NCBI GenBank assembly: GCA_044598425.1
Contig: CP172536.1
Span: 496,001-560,000 of the forward strand
DNA length: 64,000 nt
Direction: 5' to 3'
From: JAEVLT01 sp044598425
GTDB lineage: Bacteria > Bacillota > Bacilli > Bacillales > Cytobacillaceae
The notes under the pieces are model-generated. The model was given only the letters and a program-made list of their open reading frames with translations. It was not told the DNA's origin and did no database searches. The translations under genes were made by a program, and so were the position numbers. How positions within the stretch are numbered: the first letter of the stretch is position 1; every line of letters starts with the position of its first letter. Below, piece by piece: positions 17,809 to 27,497 of this stretch.

Positions 17809-18717
17809 ATGAGTGCTATCACAGCAAGAATGAGAAGACTCAATAAGGAGAAATGGAAAGCATACTGCTTATTATTCCCTTCTATCATCATTTTTGCATT
17901 CTTCATGTTTTGGCCATTTGTGTATACCATTTATTTAAGTTTTTTTGACTGGAATATGATCAGTCCCACAAAAAAGTTTGTAGGACTTCAAAACTATGTT
18001 GACGTGTTATCGGATTCGAAATCTTATAAGGTTTTTGGTAATACTTTTATTTATATTGCAATTTTACTAGTACTAAACTGCATAGTTCCGTATATTTTTG
18101 CTTTTGTAATTGATACGGTTTTAAAAAGATTTAACAGCTTTTATAAAGGCGCGCTATTTTTGCCGGCATTTATTTCTCTAGTAGTTGGATCGATTTTATT
18201 TACTTGGTTATTAAATCCTGTTTCTGGCCCTGTTGCGATTATTTTAAATTGGTTCGGGATTAAAATGCCAATTTGGAGCAAATTAGACGGTTGGGTCATA
18301 TTCGTTTTAAGCTTAATTACTTCCTGGAAAGTATTCGGTTATAACTTTATCATCCTTTATGCCTCCATTAACGGTATTTCTCGTGAATTAATAGAGGCAG
18401 CACGTTTGGACAATGTTCCAATGTGGAGAATCTTTTTTCAAATCGTTTTACCAATGAGTAGTGCGACCGGTATTTATGTATTTATTATGACAATAGTTCA
18501 AGGGTTACAGTATGTATTTACACCGATTAAAGTTATAACACAAGGCGGACCGAATTATGCCAGCTCAAACGCCATCTATCATGCCTATCATGAAGCGTTT
18601 GTTCTATATCGAACAGGGCATTCTGCAGCCATATCGATTTTAACAATGATCATTTTCCTTGTGTTATTGCTTATTGAATTTAAGTTTGTTGAAAGAGGTA
18701 TCTACTATGAAAATTAA
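17809..18717 (+). CDS. ABC sugar permease, UgpA/MalF type
   Basis: This 302-aa integral membrane protein has about six helices. The cytoplasmic loop ELIEAARLDNVPMWRIFFQI near residues 197-216 is the EAA motif that docks the ATPase. GGGGGA precedes ATG 17809. Its end overlaps the next permease gene by 11 bases, so the two are translationally coupled. Confidence 0.9.
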   Translation: MSAITARMRRLNKEKWKAYCLLFPSIIIFAFFMFWPFVYTIYLSFFDWNMISPTKKFVGLQNYVDVLSDSKSYKVFGNTFIYIAILLVLNCIVPYIFAFVIDTVLKRFNSFYKGALFLPAFISLVVGSILFTWLLNPVSGPVAIILNWFGIKMPIWSKLDGWVIFVLSLITSWKVFGYNFIILYASINGISRELIEAARLDNVPMWRIFFQIVLPMSSATGIYVFIMTIVQGLQYVFTPIKVITQGGPNYASSNAIYHAYHEAFVLYRTGHSAAISILTMIIFLVLLLIEFKFVERGIYYEN

Positions 18718-19531
18718 ACGGTACGTTTCGATACCTTGGCACATTATTTTTCTCGTAACGGTTTGTATTTTGCTATTTCCGATCATCTTCGCAGTCGGAT
18801 CTTCATTTAAATCATTGCAAGATGCGTTTAATAATGTATTAAACATTGTTCCGTTTCAACCTACTCTGGAAAACTACCGAACTTTTTTTAAAAGCTTACC
18901 TGCTTTTAAAATTGTGACAAATACAATTACCATTGCATCTGTTGTGACACTATTTAAGGTAGTGACATCCTTTTTAGCAGCATATGCCTTCGTCTATTTT
19001 CAATTTAAAGGAAAAAATCTATTGTACTTTCTATTAATTAGCACCATCTTTATTCCTTTTACGGTTACAATGATTCCGAATTATTTGCTCATTTCTAGTA
19101 TGGGTTTAACCAACAGCATATGGGGAGTTATTTTACCTCAGCTAGCCGACGCGATAGGGATTTTTTTATTAAGACAAGCAATGAAAACTATACCAGTATC
19201 TTTAATAGAAGTTGCTCGTTTAGATAATTTAGGTCATGCTCGGATTATGAAGGATATTATTCTTCCGCTTGTAAAACCGGCTGTGACATCAACGGGGATC
19301 TGGTTCTTTATTAGCTCATGGAACGAGTATGTTTGGCCGGTGCTTATCTTAAAAACGAATGAAAATTACACATTACCTTTAGCCTTACAAATGTATATTA
19401 GTTCAGAGGGCGGTACGAACTTTACAGTGGCAATGGCAGTGTCTGTAATTACAATGATTATTCCTTTAACTTTATATTTATTTTTTCAAAAGTATATTAT
19501 CGGAACATTTACTTCTTCAGGAATTAAGTAA
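18707..19531 (+). CDS. ABC sugar permease, UgpE/MalG type
   Basis: This protein of about 274 aa has six membrane helices and the EAA loop SLIEVARLDNLGHARIMKDI. The start ATG 18707 lies inside the end of the preceding permease gene, after GAAAGAGG. The longer frame back to 18659 only reads the neighbour's codons out of phase. It forms the channel with the upstream permease. Confidence 0.9.
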   Translation: MKIKRYVSIPWHIIFLVTVCILLFPIIFAVGSSFKSLQDAFNNVLNIVPFQPTLENYRTFFKSLPAFKIVTNTITIASVVTLFKVVTSFLAAYAFVYFQFKGKNLLYFLLISTIFIPFTVTMIPNYLLISSMGLTNSIWGVILPQLADAIGIFLLRQAMKTIPVSLIEVARLDNLGHARIMKDIILPLVKPAVTSTGIWFFISSWNEYVWPVLILKTNENYTLPLALQMYISSEGGTNFTVAMAVSVITMIIPLTLYLFFQKYIIGTFTSSGIK

Positions 19532-19543
19532 CGGGGGATTTGA

Positions 19544-20641
19544 ATGAGAGAGATTCGATTTGAAAATGTATGGAAATCTTATGGGGAAACAGAGGTTGTA
19601 AAAGGGTTAGATCTAACCATAAAAGAGGGTGAAAGATTAATTTTTCTAGGACCCTCGGGATGTGGGAAATCTACGACATTACGGATGATTGCCGGGATTG
19701 AAGATATTACTGCTGGAAATTTATATATGAACGGCCAAAAAGTTAATGATGTTCCGAGTGGAAAAAGAGATATTGCAATGGTATTTCAAAACTATGCGTT
19801 ATATCCTCATATGAATGTGATAGATAATATTACTTATGGATTAAGAGTTCAAAAGGTTCCAAAAGATGAAATTAAAGCTCGATTAGATAAGGCTTTGGAG
19901 ATGTTAAAACTAAAAGGCTATGAAAATCGTTTGCCGAAAGATCTATCTGGGGGACAAAGACAACGTGTTGCGCTTGCAAGGGCGGTTGTTAAAAAATCAG
20001 CTTACTTCTTACTTGATGAACCATTATCCAATTTAGATGCACAACTGCGAGTTTCAGCAAGGAAGGAATTAGTGAAAATTCATGAATTGTATAAACAAAC
20101 GATTGTGTATGTAACCCATGACCAAATTGAAGCGATGACGGTCGGGGAAAGAATAGCTCTAATGAATGAAGGGAAATTACAAATGATTGATACATCAGAA
20201 AATGTCTATCATCGCCCTGCAAACATCTTCGTAGCAAAATTTATCGGTTCACCCCCGACGAATGTGATAGATGTGGATTATCAAAATGGTCTGGTTATGA
20301 TTGGGAAAAACCAAGCATTTGAACTATCTCAAATGTGGGTTCAACATATAAACCAAAGTGGGGTGAAGAAGTTTGCATTCGGCATTCGCCCTGAACATCT
20401 GGAAATTTCTAAACTCAATGAGGATAAAGCTTTAAAAGGTTCTGTAAAATATGTTGAAAACCAGGGAAGCAGTTACGGTGTTTACGTCGATCTCGAAGGT
20501 AATGAAATCATTGCGATGAGCGAGAGTAAACATTGGATTGCAGGGGAGGTGGTGTACCTAAAACCGAAAATGAACCATATTCATCTTTTTGATCGTGAAA
20601 CAACCAATTCTATTGGTTATCCAATCGAGCTAGATTCATAA
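19544..20641 (+). CDS. ABC transporter ATPase, UgpC/MsmK type
   Basis: This 365-aa ATPase has Walker A GPSGCGKS at 36-43, the signature LSGGQ at 134-138 and Walker B LLDEP at 156-160. A C-terminal TOBE/MalK-like regulatory domain follows (FGIRPEHLEI onwards). GGGGGA precedes the ATG, 12 bases after the permease. Many Bacillus importers lack their own ATPase and share MsmX, so a dedicated one here is notable. Confidence 0.93.
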   Translation: MREIRFENVWKSYGETEVVKGLDLTIKEGERLIFLGPSGCGKSTTLRMIAGIEDITAGNLYMNGQKVNDVPSGKRDIAMVFQNYALYPHMNVIDNITYGLRVQKVPKDEIKARLDKALEMLKLKGYENRLPKDLSGGQRQRVALARAVVKKSAYFLLDEPLSNLDAQLRVSARKELVKIHELYKQTIVYVTHDQIEAMTVGERIALMNEGKLQMIDTSENVYHRPANIFVAKFIGSPPTNVIDVDYQNGLVMIGKNQAFELSQMWVQHINQSGVKKFAFGIRPEHLEISKLNEDKALKGSVKYVENQGSSYGVYVDLEGNEIIAMSESKHWIAGEVVYLKPKMNHIHLFDRETTNSIGYPIELDS

Positions 20642-20685
20642 GTTCATGTAATATTCATAAAAAATAAAAGATAAGGTGATAATTG

Positions 20686-21495
20686 ATGAATAAAGAAATC
20701 TGTTATTCGGATTTACCGCTGATTACGAACGATATTTTCGAAAACATAAAAGAACTAATCGCTATGGGTGCCGATAAAGTTGAAATGCTAATGGATGGCG
20801 ATCAATGGGATGAAATGGAGCGGCAGTTTGCTGATTTCGCTCCAAAATTAAAAGCATTGCCTGTCGGCTATACTGTTCACCCGCCAGCATGGGATACGAA
20901 TTTAACAAGTGAAAATAAAGCCATTCGGGAAGCCTCTTTTATCGAATATCAAAAAGCAATTGAATTTGCAGCGATGATTGGAGCCGGTCATGTTGTCATT
21001 CATCCTGGATTTTGTTTTTCGCCTGTTTTTAATAAAGAGCTCGCACAAGAACGAGCGATGGAATATGTTCAGCGATTATGCGAAGTCGCCAAGCCTTTAA
21101 ATGTGAAGCTTGTGATCGAAAATGTCGGATATAATGGGAGCTCCTTGTTTACTCAAGAGGAATTTACCAGATTTTTAGATTCCTTTGATGATACGGTTGG
21201 GTACTTAATCGATGTGGGACATGCTCATTTAAATCAATGGGATATTCCTAAGCTGATAAGAGAAACGAAGGGTCGGCTTTTGGCGCTGCATCTTCACGAC
21301 AATAACGGAGAAGCAGACGAACATTTGCCAATTGGCGAAGGAATCATTCAATGGGAAGAAATTTTTTCTGCGATGCAAGAAGTTTCAGATAAATGCCAGT
21401 TGATTTTGGAATACGCTCCAAATACATCATTAGAAAAACTGCGAGAAGGAAAAGAACTTCTATTAAAAGAGGTTTTGCAACAAAAGGTGGAATAA
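20686..21495 (+). CDS. Sugar phosphate isomerase/epimerase (AP-endonuclease-2 TIM barrel)
   Basis: This protein of about 269 aa has a xylose-isomerase-like TIM barrel. Metal-site patches are visible: HVVIHPGF, LVIENVGYNG, LIDVGHAHLNQW and LHLHDNNGEADEH. ATG 20686 follows AAGGTGAT; TTG 20683 is the alternative. Its place in the importer operon suggests it processes the imported compound, perhaps as an isomerase or a phosphodiesterase-type hydrolase. Confidence 0.8.
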   Translation: MNKEICYSDLPLITNDIFENIKELIAMGADKVEMLMDGDQWDEMERQFADFAPKLKALPVGYTVHPPAWDTNLTSENKAIREASFIEYQKAIEFAAMIGAGHVVIHPGFCFSPVFNKELAQERAMEYVQRLCEVAKPLNVKLVIENVGYNGSSLFTQEEFTRFLDSFDDTVGYLIDVGHAHLNQWDIPKLIRETKGRLLALHLHDNNGEADEHLPIGEGIIQWEEIFSAMQEVSDKCQLILEYAPNTSLEKLREGKELLLKEVLQQKVE

Positions 21496-21499
21496 TCGT

Positions 21500-22318
21500 T
21501 TGGTAAATATTCATGATTTTGATGCGTTTTGCTTTGATTTAGATGGGACGATTTATGTAGGGGATCAACTTTTGCCTGGTGTAAAGGAAACAATCGATCA
21601 CCTAAGAGAGGCGAACAAAAAAATACTATTTATTACAAATTCGCCGACATTAACGAGAGCTGATTGCCAGAAGCGGTTAATCGAAATGGGGATCGCGGCT
21701 GATGTTGAAGAAGTGCTTACAGCTACTTTTTTATCAGCTCTATATTTTCTGGAAAAACATCCGCGTGCTTCTATATTTGTAGTTGGCGAAAAAGCGCTTG
21801 AGGAAGAGCTGAGTCATTTGGACCTTCACACGACAAAAGATCCTCTGAAGGCAACGCATGTCCTTGTTGGTATGGATCGTGATTTTACGTACCAGAAACT
21901 GAATCTGGCTATGAATGCGGCACGAAATGGCGCAAAACTCGTTTTGACAAATCCCGATCCAGCCTGCCCGGTTCCCGGCGGATTTATTTCCGACACCATG
22001 GCGATTGCCAGAGCCATTGAGGCTGCATCTGACCGGCCGATTGATCATGTCGTTGGGAAACCATCGCCTTTTTATGCCGAAAAAGTTCTTGAAAAATTGC
22101 AGCTTCCGGCCGATCGCTGTCTGATCATTGGCGACCGCCTCGAAACAGATATTATGCTGGGAAAAGTCGATAACTTTCGAACTTGTCTTGTTTTAACAGG
22201 ATCATCTTGTAAAGAAGATGTTCGAAGGGTGAAAATATATCCGGACTATTTAGTAGAAAACTTGGAAAATTTTTTTCGGAAAGCAGACGTTCGGTACCTA
22301 TTTGAAACTTTCCTTTGA
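21500..22318 (+). CDS. HAD-IIA phosphatase (NagD/AraL type)
   Basis: This 272-aa phosphatase has the nucleophile motif FCFDLDGTIYVG at residues ~9-20, the ITNSPT motif II, and KPSPFYAEKVLE followed by IIGDRLETDI. The start is TTG 21500 after AAGGTGG. Relatives dephosphorylate glycerol phosphate or sugar phosphates. As the last gene of the importer operon it may remove phosphate from the imported or processed substrate. Confidence 0.88.
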   Translation: MVNIHDFDAFCFDLDGTIYVGDQLLPGVKETIDHLREANKKILFITNSPTLTRADCQKRLIEMGIAADVEEVLTATFLSALYFLEKHPRASIFVVGEKALEEELSHLDLHTTKDPLKATHVLVGMDRDFTYQKLNLAMNAARNGAKLVLTNPDPACPVPGGFISDTMAIARAIEAASDRPIDHVVGKPSPFYAEKVLEKLQLPADRCLIIGDRLETDIMLGKVDNFRTCLVLTGSSCKEDVRRVKIYPDYLVENLENFFRKADVRYLFETFL

Positions 22319-22349
22319 ACTGGACGTAATGAAATCGTCCAGTTTTTTT
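22318..22349 (+). terminator. Terminator of the importer operon
   Basis: AACTGGACG pairs with CGTCCAGTT across nine bases and is followed by a T-run. Confidence 0.88.
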
Positions 22350-22425
22350 CGTTCTGCCGTTATCTTCAAATTCTTTAAAAAAAGCTTACACTTAGAGAAA
22401 GCAAAATATTTTTCGGAGGAACTGA

Positions 22426-22815
22426 ATGAAAAAAACACTAGCAAATTTAAAAACAAAAGCAAAAAAGCTCAAGCAGGATCTTTTTGTTTTAGGAGAGGCA
22501 TACAAACACCCAGCCACTCCGCTATACGTTAAAATACTGGCAATCATTATTGTGGCCTATGCATTCAGCCCGATTGATTTAATCCCCGATTTTATTCCCG
22601 TGCTTGGCTATTTGGATGATCTAATTCTTTTGCCGCTCGGAATCATGCTCGCATTAAAATTAATCCCGAAAGATGTCCTAGCAGACTGCCGTAAAAAAGT
22701 GGAAAATTCCGAGAAAGAAAAAAAGAAAAATTGGGTTGCAGGAGCAATCATTTTGCTGCTGTGGACAGGAATAATTTTTTGGCTCGTTGTACTGATTTTA
22801 AATAAGACAACTTGA
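22426..22815 (+). CDS. YkvA/DUF1232 membrane protein
   Basis: This 129-aa protein has the DUF1232 core YAFSPIDLIPDFIPVLGYLD near residues 44-63 and a C-terminal hydrophobic helix (GAIILLLWTGIIFWLVVLIL). GGAGG precedes ATG 22426. Function unknown. Confidence 0.88.
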   Translation: MKKTLANLKTKAKKLKQDLFVLGEAYKHPATPLYVKILAIIIVAYAFSPIDLIPDFIPVLGYLDDLILLPLGIMLALKLIPKDVLADCRKKVENSEKEKKKNWVAGAIILLLWTGIIFWLVVLILNKTT

Positions 22816-22973
22816 TTAAGTCTATAAAGATTGGAAATAATTATACTATGAACAGAAGAAGATTGGAGTTGAATCCTTCTTTTATCTGTGTTTCTATTTA
22901 AATTATGGAAAGAAAAAGAGTAAAGAGTCGGAAACGCAAGAACCGTACCCGTGTTTCCAATGGAGGTTAAGCA

Positions 22974-25900
22974 GTGGGAGAATTATTAACGGAGAGAACA
23001 ATTAAGGATTTGTTTACGGTTACTGTTTATCGCCGCGGGAATTCTTATTTTATGCAGGGCCGCGTACGAGATTTGTTTTTTGATACGGCGAGGGAGATTT
23101 GGTATGCCAAAGTAAAAGGATCCAAGACCTATAAGGTTGAGGTTCGAATTGATGAAGATGGGATCGATGCTGAATGCAATTGTCCTGCTTTTGACCAATA
23201 TTGGCATCCGTGCAAACATATTGCGGCTGTGCTTCTTAAAATCCGTGAAAGTGAGTCACGATATTCGCAAGATTCTCAGACGTATTCTTTAAATTATCAA
23301 AAGCTACGGGAAAGGGAGCAAGAACAACGGGAATTAGCGAAAGAAAGGCAGCGTGAACTAGTAAGGCAGCAACAGGAAAGACAAAATCAATATGTCAAAC
23401 AACTGACAGAGCAGTTTATCCAAAGCTTTGCCCTTTCCCGCCCAGAAAATGTGGATTCAGCCGCCAATCGATCCAAAGAACCACTGATGGTGGAATGGAT
23501 TTGCAAAATAACCAAACCATATTATACCGGAAAGCCGTTGATTTCCTTAGAGATGAAAGTTGGCTTAAAGCGCACGTATGTGGTGAAAAAAATAAAACAT
23601 TTTTTGAAAAATATTCAAGTGCAAAACCAGTACGTTTTTACGAAAAGTTTTACGTATGATCCGACAGAGCATGAATTTATTGAGGGAGACGAAAAAATTA
23701 TTCAATTGCTGCAAAATGCATTAAAGCAGGAGGAAATTTACCAGGAGCTGCAATTTTCTCAATCCTACTATGGTTCGTCAACCGATGAGCGCTATCTGAT
23801 TCTTTCGCCATTTGTTGCTGATGAAGTGCTGAGATTGCTAGAAAAAAGGAATGTTCGGTTCGAAAATCGCGACAACGCTTTTGATCGAATCGAGCTAAAC
23901 GATAGCGAATTGCCTTTTGCACTCCAACTCGACAAAGGAAAACAAGCAGGATTTCAACTTGATTTATCCGAATTTCTCTTTCTTGATTATTTAGAACTAT
24001 ATGGTTATGTCATTAAGGACAATGTTTTTTATAAACTTTCCGCCGAGCAGCAAACAACGATTAAGGAAGTAAAAAAGTTAGTCAGTCAATCGAACAGTCC
24101 TTTGCTGCCAATTGACAGTAATCAAATCGAGCCATTTCTTACTCATGTGGCACCGAAGATGAATACGGTTGGACAATTAAAGATTGCCGACTCTATTTCA
24201 AACCAAATCATGAAGTTTCCTTTGGAAGCAAAGGTATTTGTGGACAACGTCGATGATATGCTTCATGTCTCCTTAGAATACCACTATGGTGAGAATAAAA
24301 TCGATCCATTTCATTCTTCCAATGAAAACAACGGAAAAAGCACCATTATTGTTCGTGACGCGGAAAAAGAACAGGTGATAATGGACGTAATTGAGTCTGC
24401 CAATCTTAAATTCAACGGGAATCTGCTGTATGTAGACAGTGAAGAAGGAATGTTTGATTTTCTATTTGAAACGCTCCCTCAGCTGGAGGACATGGCAGAA
24501 ATTTACTTAACGAATCGGGTAAGGTCGTTTATTTTTCCAAAAGAGCACGCACCGGTTACGACTGTTGATGTTGATTCATCGGGCAATTGGTTAGATGTAA
24601 GTTTTTCAATAGATGGAATTGCTCAGGAAGATATCCAAAACATTTTGCAAAACGCTGTAGAAAAGAAAAAGTTTTATCGATTACCGAACGGTGCGTTCGT
24701 ATCTCTAGAAACTGAGGAATTCCAAACGATTCAAAACATGATGGCAGAATTTCATCTTAAACCGTCTCAATTGAAAAAAGATTCACTTAAACTCCCTTTG
24801 TATCGAGGGATGCAGCTGGAAGAGCTAGCTGCTCAAAATCAAGGCAATGTCAAGTATGGGAAACAGTTTCGCCGCCTATTGAACCGGATCAAAAACCCGG
24901 AAGAACTCGAATTCGAGGTGCCTGATTCGCTTCAGGCAAAATTAAGAGATTACCAAAACTATGGTTTTCAGTGGTTAAGTATGCTGAAATTTTACCAGCT
25001 GGGCGGTATTCTTGCCGACGATATGGGTCTTGGAAAAACGCTGCAAAGCATCGCGTTTCTTTTGGCAGAAAAAGAAAAAAACGAGCAATTGAAGCCAGCG
25101 CTGATTGTTGCACCAGCATCGCTTATCTACAATTGGAAAAATGAATTTCAAAAGTTTGCACCATCATTACACGTTGAAGTGGTGTCGGGATCGCCGCAAG
25201 AACGAATGGAGATGCTGCAGCAAGCAGCTGTTCCGGATGTTTGGATTACCTCCTATCCAACTTTGAGGCAGGATATTGAGCATTATGGGCAGCACGAATT
25301 TCACACGCTGATCTTAGATGAGGCGCAAACGATTAAAAATTATGCCACAAAGGCAGCGAAGGCAGTAAGGGACATCCAGACGGAAACCTGTTTTGCTTTA
25401 AGCGGCACGCCCATTGAAAATTCAGTTGATGAGTTATGGTCGATTTTTCAAACAATCATGCCCGACTTTTTCCCAAGTCAAAAGGTTTTCCGCCAGCTGG
25501 AGCCGGAAAAAATCGCGAAAATGATTCGGCCATTTTTGCTGCGCCGGGTGAAAAAGGATGTATTAAAGGAATTGCCGGATAAAATTGAAACAGTGGATTA
25601 TTCCGAGCTGTCGAAACAACAAAAAGCGCTATACCTTGCCTATTTGGAAAAAATTCAAGCGGAAACGAAAGAATCGCTTCAAGGGGAAGGATTCCAAAAA
25701 AGCCGGATAAAAATTTTAGCTGGCTTAACACGTCTTCGGCAACTATGCTGCCACCCTTCGTTATTTTTAGAAAATTATCAGGGGGGATCAGGAAAACTTG
25801 AGCAATTAATGGAGATTGTCGCTAATGCCGTTGAAAACGGCCGGCGGTTGCTGATCTTTTCGCAATTTACGAGTATGCTTTCGATTATCAGCAAGGCATT

Positions 25901-26300
25901 AGAAGAGGCAGGCTTAAGCTTCTTTTATCTGGATGGTCAGACCCCATCGAAAGAGCGGGTCAAAATGGTTGACCAATTCAATCAAGGCGAAGCGAATGTT
26001 TTCCTTCTTTCGTTAAAAGCCGGAAATACCGGCCTGAATTTAACTGGAGCCGATACGGTTATTTTATATGATCTTTGGTGGAATCCGGCTGTTGAGGAAC
26101 AGGCAGCAGGGCGCGCCCATCGTATGGGTCAGAAAAATGTCGTGCAAGTCGTTCGCATGATCGCTCAGGGAACGATCGAAGAAAAAATCTATGAATTGCA
26201 GCAAAATAAAAGAGAACTCATCGAAACGCTAATCCAGCCGGGTGACCAGGCTTTATCAAGACTGACTGAAGAAGACATCCGTGAAATCTTGAGTATTTAG
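22974..26300 (+). CDS. SWIM zinc-finger SNF2 helicase (YwqA-like)
   Basis: This 1108-aa protein has an N-terminal SWIM zinc finger (CNCPAFDQYWHPCKH, first Cys about residue 68), a Glu/Gln/Arg-rich helix (~100-140) and a long central DUF3670-like region. The C-terminal SNF2 motor has ADDMGLGKTLQS near 680, ILDEAQTIKN near 780, ALSGTPIEN and AAGRAHRMGQ. GTG 22974 follows TGGAGG. Similar proteins occur in B. subtilis as YwqA. They are thought to remodel or translocate on DNA; the substrate is unknown. Confidence 0.9.
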   Translation: MGELLTERTIKDLFTVTVYRRGNSYFMQGRVRDLFFDTAREIWYAKVKGSKTYKVEVRIDEDGIDAECNCPAFDQYWHPCKHIAAVLLKIRESESRYSQDSQTYSLNYQKLREREQEQRELAKERQRELVRQQQERQNQYVKQLTEQFIQSFALSRPENVDSAANRSKEPLMVEWICKITKPYYTGKPLISLEMKVGLKRTYVVKKIKHFLKNIQVQNQYVFTKSFTYDPTEHEFIEGDEKIIQLLQNALKQEEIYQELQFSQSYYGSSTDERYLILSPFVADEVLRLLEKRNVRFENRDNAFDRIELNDSELPFALQLDKGKQAGFQLDLSEFLFLDYLELYGYVIKDNVFYKLSAEQQTTIKEVKKLVSQSNSPLLPIDSNQIEPFLTHVAPKMNTVGQLKIADSISNQIMKFPLEAKVFVDNVDDMLHVSLEYHYGENKIDPFHSSNENNGKSTIIVRDAEKEQVIMDVIESANLKFNGNLLYVDSEEGMFDFLFETLPQLEDMAEIYLTNRVRSFIFPKEHAPVTTVDVDSSGNWLDVSFSIDGIAQEDIQNILQNAVEKKKFYRLPNGAFVSLETEEFQTIQNMMAEFHLKPSQLKKDSLKLPLYRGMQLEELAAQNQGNVKYGKQFRRLLNRIKNPEELEFEVPDSLQAKLRDYQNYGFQWLSMLKFYQLGGILADDMGLGKTLQSIAFLLAEKEKNEQLKPALIVAPASLIYNWKNEFQKFAPSLHVEVVSGSPQERMEMLQQAAVPDVWITSYPTLRQDIEHYGQHEFHTLILDEAQTIKNYATKAAKAVRDIQTETCFALSGTPIENSVDELWSIFQTIMPDFFPSQKVFRQLEPEKIAKMIRPFLLRRVKKDVLKELPDKIETVDYSELSKQQKALYLAYLEKIQAETKESLQGEGFQKSRIKILAGLTRLRQLCCHPSLFLENYQGGSGKLEQLMEIVANAVENGRRLLIFSQFTSMLSIISKALEEAGLSFFYLDGQTPSKERVKMVDQFNQGEANVFLLSLKAGNTGLNLTGADTVILYDLWWNPAVEEQAAGRAHRMGQKNVVQVVRMIAQGTIEEKIYELQQNKRELIETLIQPGDQALSRLTEEDIREILSI

Positions 26301-26343
26301 CGGTTTGCTCGTGACGAACAAGTGCCGGCTGTTGCTTTTGCTA

Positions 26344-26372
26344 TTATCAGAATTATATCTTAACTTCGATAA
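26344..26372. repeat. Dispersed repeat, TTATCAGAATTTATA family (copy 1)
   Basis: TTATCAGAATTATATCTTAA then CTTCGATAA. Related copies lie at 32064-32152 and 60194-60223. Here it directly abuts the 26379-26522 element. Confidence 0.75.
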
Positions 26373-26378
26373 CTGTCT

Positions 26379-26522
26379 AGCGCAAGCGCCCTATCGGCTA
26401 CGTCGATTCCCTCGCCTCGTCTACGATAATTCGAGAACGAAGGACTACCGTCTTTCGACTCTCCTTTATCTCACTCGGCTTTAGTCCACCTCCTTACGTC
26501 GATGACCAAGGACGCTTGCGCT
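26379..26522. repeat. Bacillus-type intergenic repeat with terminal inverted repeats
   Basis: The ends AGCGCAAGCGCC and GACGCTTGCGCT are inverted copies. The ~144-bp body (ACGATAATTCGAGAACGAAG, TCGATGACCAAGG) has the look of the non-coding AGCG-ended repeats found scattered between genes in Bacillaceae. It has no coding capacity. Confidence 0.7.
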
Positions 26523-26576
26523 TTTCTTGTAAAAAAAGTGTTCATGACGCCATGCAGGGTAAAATTCGGGCGGATG

Positions 26577-27110
26577 GGTCATGAGGGTGAGCGTCATGAC
26601 GCATTAGGGACAAAAAAACTGGGCAAACACGTCATGAGCAGTGTCTTCATGACGCGCAGAGGAGAAAAATTCTGGTAACCGCGTCATGAGAATGGTCTTC
26701 ATGACGCGCGGAGGGGAAAAATTCTGGTAACTGCGTCATGAGAATGGTCTTCATGACGCGCAGAGGAGAAAAATTCTGGTAACCGCGTCATGAGAATGGT
26801 CTTCATGACGCGCAGAGGAGAAAAATTCTGGTAACCGCGTCATGGGAATGGTCTTCATGACGCGCAGAGGAGAAAAATTCTGGTAACCGCGTCATGAGAA
26901 TGGTCTTCATGACGCGCGGAGGGGAAAAATTCTGGTAACCGCGTCATGAGAATGGTCTTCATGACGCGCAGAGGAGAAAAATTCTGGTAACCGCGTCATG
27001 AGAATGGTCTTCATGACACGCAGAGGAGAAAAATTCTGGTAACCGCGTCATGAGAATGGTCTTCATGACGCGAGAAAGGCAAAAATTCCGGAACGCGTGT
27101 CATGAACAAG
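26577..27110. repeat. 52-bp tandem array with internal palindrome
   Basis: Units start at 26681, 26733, 26785, 26837, 26889, 26941, 26993 and 27045, exactly 52 bases apart, with degenerate units near 26577, 26629 and 27096. Each unit contains GCGTCATGA-N9-TCATGACGC, able to form a 9-bp hairpin, then an AGAGGAG or GGAGGGG box and AAAATTCTGGTAACC. Inner units are almost identical and the flanks are degenerate. Confidence 0.95.
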
Positions 27111-27497
27111 AGCTCCATCACGTATGGAGATCCTAACAACGTAGGCGTGCGTCATTAGAAGAGTCTAAAAGGTTCCCACACCGATTTAACGCCTCTATTC
27201 ACCATAATAAAATGTTTCCAAAACATATTTTTAGAAAAAAAATCGAATCCTAGTTATATAATTGGTGTCTGAAAAAGCTCTAATTTAAATATCTTGAATT
27301 GAAAATAAAATTCAAGGAGGAACAGCCAAATGTCCTTAAAAATAAGAGTAGGAAATAAGTAGGCGCTCAATGGCTATAAAAGTCAGAAAATAATAAATTT
27401 TTTAACGTTGACCGTTGACTGTCGACAATGAATAGATTAATATGAAAAAAAGATTGAAAGCGCTTTCTTTGTGGTTCGTTGAAAGGATCTGATATTG
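27111..27497. other. Non-coding stretch upstream of the GntR pseudogene
   Basis: I see no gene. AAGGAGGAACAGCC (27316-27329) followed by ATG at 27330 is a good ribosome site, but the frame closes after ten codons, so it may be a relic leader. GTTGACCGTTGACTGTCGAC (27406-27425) is a small symmetric patch. Confidence 0.35.

Noticed and set aside
26577..27110. 52-bp array considered as a second CRISPR
   Set aside because: The whole unit is conserved with no variable spacers and no cas genes alongside.
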